The notes: generated by a model not told the origin, from the sequence alone. DNA of 16,838 bases from Bacteroidota bacterium (GCA_023436425.1 JAEZJD010000090.1:1-16838); one strand, 5' to 3'. Counted from the first letter of the stretch, positions 5,605 to 12,914 are shown. Numbers and translations are program-made.

Positions 5605-8040
5605 TTACAAAGACTTCTGTGCAGTTTGCGATGGATTTTTCACAAATCTTTCCAGCCAATTATATTGCTCCCACAAAACATGCAACAGGTTTTCTTTTCC
5701 GCGATAGCCGTGCGCTTCGTAAGGCAGAAACACTAATCGCACAGTTCCACCATGCCCTTTTATAGCCGCAAACAAGCGTTCGCTGTTGATTGGGTACGTG
5801 CCGGTATTGTCGTCCGCCTCCCCATGAATCAGCAGAAGCGGAGTTTTGATTTTATCTGCGTAGCTAAATGGACTCATTTCGTAGTAGAGTTGTGGAGCTT
5901 GCCAGTAAGTTCTGTCTTCATTCTGAAAGCCAAACGGAGTAAGCGTTCTATTGTAAGCGCCGCTTCGTGCAATGCCTGCTTTGAACAAGTTTGTATGAGC
6001 CAGCAAATTTGCAGTCATGAATGCGCCATAACTGTGTCCACCAACAGCTACGCGGTTTTTATCGCCAACTCCCATCTCAGATAATTTGTTTATTGCCGCT
6101 TCGGCATTCATCTGCAGCTGACGGACAAAGTCGTCGTTAGGTTTTTTGTCTGCGGAGGTAGCAACGATGGGCATTTCAGCATTGTCCAACACTGCATATC
6201 CCTGCGTTACGTAAAAAATGGGCGAGCCCCAGTTCAATGTTATGAACCGGTTTTGCGAGCCTCGAACTTGCGCTGCATCTGCTGCAGATTGAAATTCTCT
6301 TGGGTACGCCCAGATAACAACCGGCAGCGGACCGTCCTTGTCTTTGTTATATCCTTTCGGCAGATACAAATCACCGGTTAAATCAACACCGTCAGCACGT
6401 TTGTAAGAAACTTTTTGCTTTGAAACTCCGACAAGTTGCGGGTAAGGGTTTGTGAAGTTGGTAATCGCAACAGAAGTGTTTTTCTTAAGATCTTTTATAA
6501 AATAATTGGGTACTTCCGTTTGTGTTTCTTTTCGAGTCAACACGATCAGGTTGTCCGGATCCAGTACATCAACGACAGACTCGTAAGTTCCTTCGCTGGC
6601 ACGCCAAATCATCTCGTATTGTTTCGTATTTAAATCCCATTTGGTAAGAAACGGTAAATCACCCTTTGGGGAAGACCCCACCGGATTGTTAAACAGAAGT
6701 TTAGTGCCGTTATCCACTGTTACTATTACATCGCGACCGAAGTTGTTTCGATGCGTAACCGGTGTTCCCGGATTGTTGTACGCATCTGTTTCGTTCAGCT
6801 CAAACAATTTCTCCAGTTGTCCTGTGCTGCTGTTGTAGCGGCTAACGCGCTGCAATTGTTTTGAACGGAGCCCTTCGCGTACCAAAGCAAGGCTGGCGTT
6901 GCCCCATTGAGTGCCACGGTAACGCATAGCCGTTTTAAACAACTCTTTTGGCTGCCCATTAAAAGGCGCCGACAGAGAAAATACTGCATCATGATAAGGA
7001 ACATTCTTCCTGATCAAACCACTGTCAAGCGGCTGTGCCCACACAAGTGTAGCAGGTTCGTCGTCTCTCCAATCAAACCCTCTCGGGACATTTTGCGTAT
7101 TGTCGTATCCGCTCGGCGTCCCTTCTGATGATGGCAGATCAAACAATCGTTTGATTGTTTTTCCTGAAAGATCAACAATGCTCATGGTGGTGGGAAATCC
7201 ACCTGCCGGAACGAGGTAAGAAAATGGCTTGCGGATAGTTCTTGTAAGCAAATACTTTTTATCAGGTGATAAAGAAACAGACTGATAAATAGCAGGTGTT
7301 CCGATTTTTGTTTCTACGCCATTTCTATTTTGAACCAGCTGCGAGGTTGCATAAAATGCAAACAGGTCTTCATCAAATGGAGATTTAATCAAGTCCTGGT
7401 AAGTGGGACTGGGCGCCGCCTTGCCTGCATTTTCCTGAACAGTGGGACCTTTGGGCGTGATCGCTCTTTTTGGAGCAGCGGAAGCTGATTGCGTAGTGGC
7501 TTTGTATACTATTGTATTATCGTCTAACCAGAAATACGAATTGCCCAAAGTGCTGTTGACAGGTTGTTTATTCACCTTTGTTATTTTTTGGGTGGCAATG
7601 TCAATCGTGTACAAATCGATTCTCGTGGGAGTGGTATTTAGAAATGCTATCTTTTTTTCCGAGGGGCTGTAGCTTACGTTTGTGGCAGACATATTTTGCG
7701 GTAAGCCGGCAATGCTGTATTCCCGCGAAGACTTAATGTTTTTCAACCGGAAATTTTTTATCACCGTTTGCCTGCTCGGAGAAAAGTTGTTAGGGTTTAG
7801 CCTCATCCCTGCAATACGCAATTCGGGTTGGCCAAGTTCTTCTACATCCGGATATGATGCCCGTTCGCTTAGTAGCATCCATTCGCCCTTGCTGTCGATA
7901 CTGACTCCTGGCGTCGGTTTAGCAAGCAGCATTTCTTCAATTTCTTTGGGCGGTTTCTGGTATGTAACAGCGGTTTGCGCCTGTAAATAGCCGGCAATGC
8001 TGATAAATAAAAGGATAAAAAGATATTTTCTGTTAATCAT
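5605..8040 (-). CDS. Secreted S9-family serine peptidase, glutamyl endopeptidase-like
   Basis: This 811-residue exported protein belongs to the prolyl oligopeptidase (S9) clan, with an N-terminal beta-propeller-like region and a C-terminal alpha/beta hydrolase domain. The signal peptide is residues 1 to about 21 (hydrophobic LFILLFISIAGYLQA then Q). The catalytic triad is Ser670 in GGHSYGAFM, Asp743 or 744 in HGEADDNTG, and His777 in EAHGYRG. The block between Ser and Asp, including SGAYNRTLTPFGFQNEDRT, closely resembles the plant chloroplast glutamyl endopeptidase as I remember it, which suggests cleavage after Glu. The low-complexity stretch near residues 190-210 (alanine, proline and lysine rich) looks like a linker or inserted loop. 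The gene is single, closed by the shared terminator at 5553, and diverges from a DUF6370 gene. Peptidase family is sure; substrate preference is inferred. Confidence 0.9.
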   Translation of the reverse strand: MINRKYLFILLFISIAGYLQAQTAVTYQKPPKEIEEMLLAKPTPGVSIDSKGEWMLLSERASYPDVEELGQPELRIAGMRLNPNNFSPSRQTVIKNFRLKNIKSSREYSIAGLPQNMSATNVSYSPSEKKIAFLNTTPTRIDLYTIDIATQKITKVNKQPVNSTLGNSYFWLDDNTIVYKATTQSASAAPKRAITPKGPTVQENAGKAAPSPTYQDLIKSPFDEDLFAFYATSQLVQNRNGVETKIGTPAIYQSVSLSPDKKYLLTRTIRKPFSYLVPAGGFPTTMSIVDLSGKTIKRLFDLPSSEGTPSGYDNTQNVPRGFDWRDDEPATLVWAQPLDSGLIRKNVPYHDAVFSLSAPFNGQPKELFKTAMRYRGTQWGNASLALVREGLRSKQLQRVSRYNSSTGQLEKLFELNETDAYNNPGTPVTHRNNFGRDVIVTVDNGTKLLFNNPVGSSPKGDLPFLTKWDLNTKQYEMIWRASEGTYESVVDVLDPDNLIVLTRKETQTEVPNYFIKDLKKNTSVAITNFTNPYPQLVGVSKQKVSYKRADGVDLTGDLYLPKGYNKDKDGPLPVVIWAYPREFQSAADAAQVRGSQNRFITLNWGSPIFYVTQGYAVLDNAEMPIVATSADKKPNDDFVRQLQMNAEAAINKLSEMGVGDKNRVAVGGHSYGAFMTANLLAHTNLFKAGIARSGAYNRTLTPFGFQNEDRTYWQAPQLYYEMSPFSYADKIKTPLLLIHGEADDNTGTYPINSERLFAAIKGHGGTVRLVFLPYEAHGYRGKENLLHVLWEQYNWLERFVKNPSQTAQKSL

Positions 8041-8116
8041 CTTCTACTGAAGTTTTGGTGAAAAAATGAGAGAAGCCGAATGTACGAAGAAGATAAGAAA
8101 TGTTATCTTGCCTGCT

Positions 8117-8461
8117 ATGAAACAACTACTTTCAATATCTCTTTTCCTGATTACGTTTAGCAGCGTGAATGCGCAAACGAAAGAACAAACTCCCGACCCG
8201 GCCAAAAAGATTCAAACAGTTGAGGCGTCTTGCGGACAATGCAAATTTGGATTAAAAGGTAAAGGATGCAGCCTGGCAGTTCGCTTTGATGGCAAAGCTT
8301 ATTTTGTGGACGGAAGTGCCATAGACGATCATGGCGATGCTCATGCGTCGGACGGATTTTGCAACGCTATTAAAAAAGCTGAAGTGCAGGGTGAAGTGAT
8401 TAACAATCGGTTTAAGTCAACCTACTTCAAGGTAATACCTGACGAACAAAAAAAGCAGTAA
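8117..8461 (+). CDS. Small exported DUF6370 family protein
   Basis: This 114-residue protein has a signal peptide (residues 1-20, ending VNAQ). The mature domain has CGQC at 39-42, KGKGC with Cys51, DDHGDAHASDGFC with His72, His76 and Cys82, then a KAEVQGEV segment. I recognise this pattern as DUF6370, a Bacteroidota family of unknown function. Four cysteines and two histidines in about 45 residues suggest metal binding or disulfides in the periplasm; that is inference. I chose ATG 8117 because it gives a clean signal peptide; an in-frame ATG at 8066 would add 17 charged residues in front of it. It diverges from the S9 peptidase gene and converges on the tRNA-Thr gene. Confidence 0.85.
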   Translation: MKQLLSISLFLITFSSVNAQTKEQTPDPAKKIQTVEASCGQCKFGLKGKGCSLAVRFDGKAYFVDGSAIDDHGDAHASDGFCNAIKKAEVQGEVINNRFKSTYFKVIPDEQKKQ

Positions 8462-8476
8462 AGGGGAAAGAATTAG

Positions 8477-8549
8477 AGCCAACTATCGGAGTCGAACCGA
8501 CGACCCTTTCATTACGAATGAAATGCTCTACCAGCTGAGCTAAGTTGGC
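8477..8549 (-). tRNA. tRNA-Thr (anticodon CGU)
   Basis: The minus strand folds as a full cloverleaf of 73 bases without encoded CCA. The acceptor is GCCAACT/AGTTGGC, the D arm GCTC/GAGC with an AGCTGGTA loop, the anticodon stem TTTCA/TGAAA with loop TTCGTAA, and the T arm GTCGG/CCGAT with loop TTCGACT. The anticodon CGT occupies 8514-8516 (plus-strand acg) and reads ACG threonine codons. The discriminator base is U. It lies downstream of the multicopper oxidase terminator and convergent with the DUF6370 gene, with no other tRNA nearby. Confidence 0.96.
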
Positions 8550-8582
8550 TTGAATTTTATGGCGCAAGGTATTCAAACTTCT

Positions 8583-8611
8583 AAAAAAAGCCGCGACGTG
8601 CGGCTCTTTTT
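8583..8611. terminator. Terminator downstream of the multicopper oxidase gene (bidirectional)
   Basis: AGCCGC, the 5-base loop GACGT and GCGGCT form a GC-rich 6-pair stem flanked by seven A on the left and five T after a C on the right. On the minus strand the hairpin is followed directly by a T-run, 13 bases after the oxidase stop. It separates the oxidase from the tRNA-Thr gene. Confidence 0.85.
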
Positions 8612-8623
8612 GTTATTTGAATA

Positions 8624-10630
8624 TCACTTTTGTATCACAATCTCTATTGTGATCACTTCATTATTCATTTCTATCCTGCAGTAGTATGTACCACTCGTCC
8701 AGTGTTGTGTGTTGATGTTTAATTGCTGCGCCCCTGTAAAGGCGTGATTCATCTTTATTTGTTTCATTAAATCACCCTTTGCGCTATAGACCCTTACCGA
8801 CACCGCACCCGGAACAGTGACCGTGTACCTGATGCTAAAATTGTTTGATGCGGGGTTTGGCCAAACGATTGCTTCTATCTGCTGCTCTCTAAATGGCACC
8901 TGCACCTGAGTGATTGGCGGATCCATTTCTGCTACGAGAAATGGTCTCATCATCTCGTGATCCTCGTGAGATAAAATATGACAATGCCAAACGTACTTGC
9001 CCGGCAAGTCAAAAGTGGCGATGACTCTTGTAACTTCACCCGGATACATCACCCACGTGTCCTTCCATCCCTGCTCAGATGCTGATGGCGGTTGCAAACG
9101 GCCCAGGTGCTTTACGTTTAAGGGCGATCCATTTTCTTTCACTGCGCCTGCGGTGAATTTTTGTCTGTTTATCAATTGCATTTGTACCATGTGCAAATGA
9201 ATAGGATGCGCATCAGGCGTTTGGTTGTATATCTCCCAGATTTCAGTGCTGTTCAATGCTGGTTTTTCTGTTATATCCTCGTCCCATTCCATGACACCAT
9301 TTTGCATGGTCCCAAGCATGGGCATGAGTCTTCCGTGTTCATCCGTTGATTCAAACAAAATCAATTTTCTTGCTGGCAAATTTGTGGAAAGAGGATTGAT
9401 AGGCTGTTGTCGCAACGTAGCCGGCAAGCTAATGTCAGGAGAGGCTGGATTGAACGATTTGCTGACGCGGAATGCCATTATTTTTCCGGTAGTTTGTGGA
9501 TCAACAGCGCTTCCGGAGGGGTACGGAGTTTTTGCATTGTTCTTAATGATGATCGTTTGATTTTTCAGATTTGAGAAATCTATAATGACATCTTTGCGCT
9601 CGCCTGGCGCTATAAGCATTTGATCCAGTGGAACTGGCGCTGGCAACAATCCGCCATCACTTGCAATTTGGACAATCTGGTTGTTGCTGGACAAATAAAG
9701 ATTGTAAAATCTCGAGTCGGAGCCATTCAGGAAGCGAAAGCGGTATGCTCTCGGCTCAACTTCCAACACCGGCCAGGTTTTGCCATTCACTAAAATAAAA
9801 TCACCAAAGAATTCAGGTTGAACACTTGGCTCATTATCCAGCGTGGGCTCAGAGGGATAATGCAACTCCCCTGAAGTCGTAAACATTCTGTCTTGTATCA
9901 CAATTGGAATGTCAAATTCTGAAGCTGGTAACCTTCCTGTCTGTTGCAGCCATTGTTCGTTTTGATCCGTCAAAAGATAAAAACCAGCCAAGCCAGCATA
10001 AACATTTAAACGGGTAATTCCAAGAGCATGGTCATGGTACCACAGGGTAGCTGCTTCCTGATCGTTCGCGTAACGATACGGAGTGACATCTCCTTTTACA
10101 AAATCCCGTCCTTTTTTTTCGAAGCCGGGTGTGTACCACGCTTCAGGCAAGCCGTCGCTGGCTGATTCTGTGTGGCCACCGTGTAGGTGAGTAACAATCG
10201 GAACCCCGTGCTCAAGGAGCTCGCTTTTGTTTAGTGCCGTATGCACAGAGTAATCAACCGGCAAAAGGTGAGGTAACGGAGCACTTCCGTCCGTAAGATT
10301 GTTGTGCCAAAATAGATCGACTGGAATTCCCGATTGTGCAAGAATTGTTGGACCGGGATAGAAACCGTTGTAACCCCACACTTTCGTAACTAATGATTGT
10401 CCATTTACTGGATCTACTAATCCAAGATTTTGAAGAAATTGCGTGATGCTTACGTGGAAAATGCCACCATTTCTCGCATCTATTACATTGGTTGTTGGAA
10501 TAGGTAATGGATTTACGAACTGGGGCTGTGTCTTTGGATTCAGCAAATTTTGTGCTGAAGCGGGTAACGTTGTCATTGCAATAGCTAACGTACACAGCAA
10601 ACGTGTTGTAAGTAGAATTACACTTTTCAT
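8624..10630 (-). CDS. Secreted multicopper oxidase (CotA/bilirubin-oxidase-like) with T9SS C-terminal tail
   Basis: Three-domain laccase-type copper oxidases take electrons from phenols, bilirubin or metal ions and reduce oxygen to water. All four copper motifs are present: THLHGG (HLH near 148-150), WYHDH near 197-201, HPIHLH near 475-480 and HCHILSHEDHEMM near 549-561. The last contains the type 1 cysteine and axial methionine. HPIHLH and HCHxLxHEDxxMM are the CotA and bilirubin oxidase forms. The N-terminus carries a signal peptide ending in ASAQ near residue 27. Residues from about 590 form a Por secretion/T9SS type A sorting domain (VWPNPASNNFSIRY ... TSGTYYCRI), so the enzyme is likely exported through T9SS and perhaps surface-anchored. 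I use the ATG at 10630; the longer reading from a GTG at 10681 would put 17 residues before the signal peptide. It is single-gene with its own terminator. Confidence 0.94.
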   Translation of the reverse strand: MKSVILLTTRLLCTLAIAMTTLPASAQNLLNPKTQPQFVNPLPIPTTNVIDARNGGIFHVSITQFLQNLGLVDPVNGQSLVTKVWGYNGFYPGPTILAQSGIPVDLFWHNNLTDGSAPLPHLLPVDYSVHTALNKSELLEHGVPIVTHLHGGHTESASDGLPEAWYTPGFEKKGRDFVKGDVTPYRYANDQEAATLWYHDHALGITRLNVYAGLAGFYLLTDQNEQWLQQTGRLPASEFDIPIVIQDRMFTTSGELHYPSEPTLDNEPSVQPEFFGDFILVNGKTWPVLEVEPRAYRFRFLNGSDSRFYNLYLSSNNQIVQIASDGGLLPAPVPLDQMLIAPGERKDVIIDFSNLKNQTIIIKNNAKTPYPSGSAVDPQTTGKIMAFRVSKSFNPASPDISLPATLRQQPINPLSTNLPARKLILFESTDEHGRLMPMLGTMQNGVMEWDEDITEKPALNSTEIWEIYNQTPDAHPIHLHMVQMQLINRQKFTAGAVKENGSPLNVKHLGRLQPPSASEQGWKDTWVMYPGEVTRVIATFDLPGKYVWHCHILSHEDHEMMRPFLVAEMDPPITQVQVPFREQQIEAIVWPNPASNNFSIRYTVTVPGAVSVRVYSAKGDLMKQIKMNHAFTGAQQLNINTQHWTSGTYYCRIEMNNEVITIEIVIQK

Positions 10631-10838
10631 ATGCAGCAGGTTAGGTGAAAAATAAAGTGGACCGGCAAAATAAACTGCCACATTCGGATTTTAGTTGATG
10701 TAAGTCATACGCGCCGATTTTAGTAGCAAGTGTTAATGTTCTTGCTCCTTGAGCAAAATTTTATCTGTAAATCAGCAACTTACAAGGGTGTTATCAAAAA
10801 AGTTCATGAAAAGGTGCTCGATTTATGCGATGTCCATC
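10631..10838. other. Divergent intergenic region between the multicopper oxidase gene and rplM
   Basis: No gene is supported here. It should hold the upstream control of the oxidase (minus) and of the ribosomal operon (plus). The one clear symmetric element is TTGCTC-CTT-GAGCAA at 10742-10756, a perfect 6-base inverted repeat with a 3-base spacer, which could be an operator half-site pair. A weak -7-like TTATTTTG for the oxidase lies near 10666-10673 on the minus strand. Confidence 0.5.
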
Positions 10839-10846
10839 TATCTTTG
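10839..10846 (+). promoter_or_regulatory. -7 box (TATCTTTG) of the rplM-rpsI-rpsB-tsf operon
   Basis: TATCTTTG is an exact TAnnTTTG match. Transcription would start at about 10851-10853, exactly at the base of the first leader hairpin. No clear TTTG -33 element is seen, so the evidence is the -7 box and the position of the hairpin. Confidence 0.5.
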
Positions 10847-10850
10847 CGCT

Positions 10851-10961
10851 CCCGAAAACAACTCGAAAAGTTGTACGGGAACAGTAAGCGGGATGGCGCT
10901 GCTGTCTTTTTTAAAAACGTTATCCTACCGGAAGGGCGGATAATTCAAAGAAAAATTTTCA
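10851..10961 (+). ncRNA. Structured 5' leader of rplM (candidate ribosomal protein autoregulatory leader)
   Basis: About 110 bases separate the predicted transcription start from the rplM ATG. Hairpin 1 (10851-10879) pairs CCCG with CGGG and ACAACT with AGTTGT around the loop CGAAA, with an AAA/A internal loop. Hairpin 2 (10881-10905) is followed by a T-run and is listed separately as an attenuator. Leader RNAs that bind the encoded L13 are known in other phyla, and I recall a Bacteroidia L13 leader being proposed. Regulation here is inferred from structure. Confidence 0.55.
10881..10912 (+). terminator. Terminator-like attenuator hairpin in the rplM leader
   Basis: ACAG and AGCG (separated by TA) pair with CGCT and CTGT (separated by G) around the loop GGATGG, giving 8 pairs. 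C and six T follow directly. It lies inside the leader, 50 bases before the rplM start, so it would stop transcription before the operon. The CCCG of hairpin 1 could pair either with CGGG at 10876-10879 or with CGGG at 10889-10892 inside this hairpin, a possible switch. Confidence 0.5.
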
Positions 10962-11405
10962 ATGAGCAAACTACATTTTACCACCAAACATGCAAACGCG
11001 GCTACTGTACAACGTAACTGGTATGTTGTCGACGGCACCAATCAAACCGTGGGTCGTATGTGCTCTCGTATTGCTGCTGTTTTACGCGGCAAGAACAAGG
11101 CATACTACACCCCCCACGTTGACTGTGGAGACTTTGTAATCGTTACCAACGCAGACAAAGTAAAATTCACCGGAAACAAAATGGATGAAAAAATTTACGA
11201 CCATTTCACCGGTTATCCCGGCGGGAGAAAAGAAGAGTTGGCAAAAGATCTTCTAAAACGCAGACCAGAGGTGATCATCGAAAGAGCCGTAAAAGGAATG
11301 TTGCCAAAAAATAGACTTGGCCGCAAGATGTACAAAAAACTTTTTGTGTACACGAGCAACGAGCATCCTCACACTGCACAGCAACCAAAAGAACTAAAGT
11401 TCTAA
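10962..11405 (+). CDS. rplM: 50S ribosomal protein L13 (uL13)
   Basis: L13 is an early-assembly protein of the large ribosomal subunit that contacts 23S rRNA. The 147-residue protein matches family length. The diagnostic blocks are NWYVVDGTNQTVGRMCSRIA near residues 20-39, LRGKNKAYYTPHVDCGDFVIV near 42-62, the YDHFTGYPGG segment, and AVKGMLPKNRLGRKMYKKLFVY near the C-terminus. It opens the rplM-rpsI-rpsB-tsf operon. The start codon at 10962 follows an A/T-rich stretch with no Shine-Dalgarno. The long structured leader suggests feedback by one of the operon's ribosomal proteins. rpsI starts 26 bases after its stop. Confidence 0.98.
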   Translation: MSKLHFTTKHANAATVQRNWYVVDGTNQTVGRMCSRIAAVLRGKNKAYYTPHVDCGDFVIVTNADKVKFTGNKMDEKIYDHFTGYPGGRKEELAKDLLKRRPEVIIERAVKGMLPKNRLGRKMYKKLFVYTSNEHPHTAQQPKELKF

Positions 11406-11431
11406 CATATTCAAATATCAAATTGATATAA

Positions 11432-11821
11432 ATGGAAAAACAAAAAAATAGTGTTGGACGTCGTAAAGAAGCCGTTACAAGAATTTTTATTTCACGCGGC
11501 AACGGGTCCATTACCATTAATGATAAAGACTATAAGTCTTACTTCTCACTTGTCTATTTGCAAAATCAGGTGGAAAGGCCTTTAAAGGCGATTGAAGCTG
11601 CGGACAAATTCGACGTGAAAATAAATGCAGTCGGCGGTGGAGTAAAAGGACAGGCAGAAGCAGCGATGTTGGGCATTGCCCGTGCGCTTGTGGAAGTAAA
11701 CCCCGAATTTCGACCTGCGTTAAAAGCTGCAGGCCTCTTGAAGCGTGATCCGCGTTCAGTTGAACGGAAAAAATTCGGTAAGAAAAAGGCACGTAAGAGC
11801 TTCCAATTCTCAAAACGTTAA
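11432..11821 (+). CDS. rpsI: 30S ribosomal protein S9 (uS9)
   Basis: S9 sits in the head of the small subunit, and its C-terminal tail reaches the P-site tRNA. The 129-residue product begins with SVGRRKEAVTRIF, has GGGVKGQAEAAMLGIARAL in the centre and ends with the universal FQFSKR tail, whose terminal Arg contacts tRNA. It lies 26 bases after rplM, the normal L13-S9 pair in most bacteria. The ATG at 11432 gives the expected length. A 78-base gap with a hairpin separates it from rpsB. Confidence 0.98.
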   Translation: MEKQKNSVGRRKEAVTRIFISRGNGSITINDKDYKSYFSLVYLQNQVERPLKAIEAADKFDVKINAVGGGVKGQAEAAMLGIARALVEVNPEFRPALKAAGLLKRDPRSVERKKFGKKKARKSFQFSKR

Positions 11822-11833
11822 TGATTGGAGATT

Positions 11834-11859
11834 AACGTGGGAGGTTATCACCCTACGTT
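11834..11859 (+). promoter_or_regulatory. Hairpin in the rpsI-rpsB gap (possible S2 leader element)
   Basis: AACGTGGG pairs with CCC-T-ACGTT, giving 8 pairs with one bulged T around the 9-base loop AGGTTATCA. No T-run follows, so it is not a terminator. It lies 40 bases before the rpsB ATG. rpsB-tsf is translationally autoregulated by S2 in other bacteria, so a similar role is possible but unproven. Confidence 0.4.
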
Positions 11860-11899
11860 GCCGGTCCACAATATCAAAGTTCAAATTCAAAAAATTCAA

Positions 11900-12838
11900 A
11901 TGGAACAAAACACTTCCTTACAACAACAACTCCTTGAAGCTGGTGTGCATTTTGGCCACCTGAAGAAGAAGTGGAACCCAAAGATGTTGCCTTACATTTT
12001 CGCAGAAAAAAAAGGTATTCACATCATCGATCTAAATAAAACAGTGGAAGGGCTGCAAGAAACAGCGGCTGCCCTGAAGCAAATTGCGCGGAGCGGAAAG
12101 AAAATACTCTTCGTTGGAACAAAGAAACAGGCGAAGGACATTGTAGCAGAATGCGCTCAGCGTGTTAACATGCCTTACGTAACAGAGCGTTGGCTGGGTG
12201 GAATGCTTACCAACTTCAACACTGTGCGTAAGAGCGTGAAAAAAATGCAGAGCATTGAAAAAATGCTTGGCGATGGCTCATTCGATTCGATCACCAAAAA
12301 GGAACGCCTGACGCTCAGCCGCGATAAAGAAAAAATGGAAAAAGTATTGGGCGGTATTGCGCAACTGGCCCGCATTCCCGCTGCTCTATTCATTGTTGAC
12401 ATTGGGCATGAGCATATTGCACTTGCGGAAGCAAAGCGCTTGAACATTACAACTTTTGGTGTGGTGGACACCAACTGCGATCCAAACAAAGTTGAGTTTG
12501 CCATTCCTGCGAACGATGACGCAACAAAATCAATTGCGATTATAACCAACTACATCACCGCAGCTATAGCAGAAGGTTTATCAGAGCGCCAGGCTGCCAA
12601 AGAAGATGATGGCGATGAAGCCGCTATCGATGCAGAAAATGAAAAGAAAGCTGCTCGTTTGGAGGCTGAAGCGCAGCAAGAAGCTGGACGTGGTGGTCGC
12701 GGAAGAGGGCAGGCAGGAGCTGCCGGCCGCGGACCGGGTACTAGTCGTGCACCGGGCGCCGGAGGCGGACAAAGACGCCGCACGCCACAAGGTGGTGGCA
12801 CAGCAGGTGGCCGCGGACCTGGTGGTGGAAGAAGATAA
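11900..12838 (+). CDS. rpsB: 30S ribosomal protein S2 (uS2) with Gly/Arg-rich C-terminal extension
   Basis: S2 binds the small subunit between head and body, near S1 and the mRNA exit side. The core (about residues 1-231) is canonical: LLEAGVHFGHLKKKWNPKM near the N-terminus, KKILFVGTKKQAKDIV, RWLGGMLTNF, and the P(A)ALFIVDIGHEHIALAEA and VDTNCDP segments. The protein is 312 residues against about 240 in E. coli. The extra part is first acidic and coiled-coil-like (about 232-261), then strongly Gly/Arg-rich (262-312). The ATG at 11900 (MEQNTSLQQQ) is the correct start by family alignment; a TTG at 11825 would add 25 residues encoded by the leader hairpin. tsf follows after 131 bases. Confidence 0.97.
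   Translation: MEQNTSLQQQLLEAGVHFGHLKKKWNPKMLPYIFAEKKGIHIIDLNKTVEGLQETAAALKQIARSGKKILFVGTKKQAKDIVAECAQRVNMPYVTERWLGGMLTNFNTVRKSVKKMQSIEKMLGDGSFDSITKKERLTLSRDKEKMEKVLGGIAQLARIPAALFIVDIGHEHIALAEAKRLNITTFGVVDTNCDPNKVEFAIPANDDATKSIAIITNYITAAIAEGLSERQAAKEDDGDEAAIDAENEKKAARLEAEAQQEAGRGGRGRGQAGAAGRGPGTSRAPGAGGGQRRRTPQGGGTAGGRGPGGGRR
12683..12835 (+). other. RGG-like low-complexity tail of ribosomal protein S2
   Basis: The last 51 codons of rpsB encode a segment dominated by Gly, Arg, Ala and Pro, with clusters such as GRGGRGRG, GRGPG, QRRRTP and GGRGPGGGRR. The coding DNA is visibly more GC-rich than its surroundings. Such tails bind RNA in many proteins. It is in frame and continuous with the S2 core, ends at a normal stop, and is not a frameshift product as far as I can see. 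Confidence 0.85.
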
Positions 12839-12914
12839 TTCGACAATTTGCCAGTGTGCAATTGTGACAAAGAATTACGCTTAACTCACTGAAGATAAAT
12901 TGAACTAAATAGGC

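Noticed and set aside
5752..6084. A 110-codon plus-strand open frame inside the peptidase gene
   Set aside because: It is a shadow of the S9 catalytic domain on the opposite strand.
8066..8116. Upstream ATG at 8066 as the DUF6370 start
   Set aside because: It adds a charged stretch before the hydrophobic signal peptide; the ATG at 8117 gives a standard secreted protein.
9051..9064. CACGTG-containing stretch inside the multicopper oxidase gene, considered as a third parS
   Set aside because: The flanks (ACCCACGTGTCC) do not carry the TGTT and AACA arms, so it is only the hexamer.
10631..10681. GTG at 10681 as the start of the multicopper oxidase
   Set aside because: It places 17 extra residues before a normal signal peptide starting MKSVILL at 10630.
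10730..11017. Open frames of 95 and 64 codons in the rplM upstream region
   Set aside because: They cross the promoter, the leader hairpins and the first part of rplM, and start without a signal or domain; chance frames are more likely.
12550..12870. A minus-strand proline-rich 106-codon open frame
   Set aside because: It is the complement of the Gly/Arg-rich S2 tail; GC-rich low-complexity DNA removes stops in several frames.
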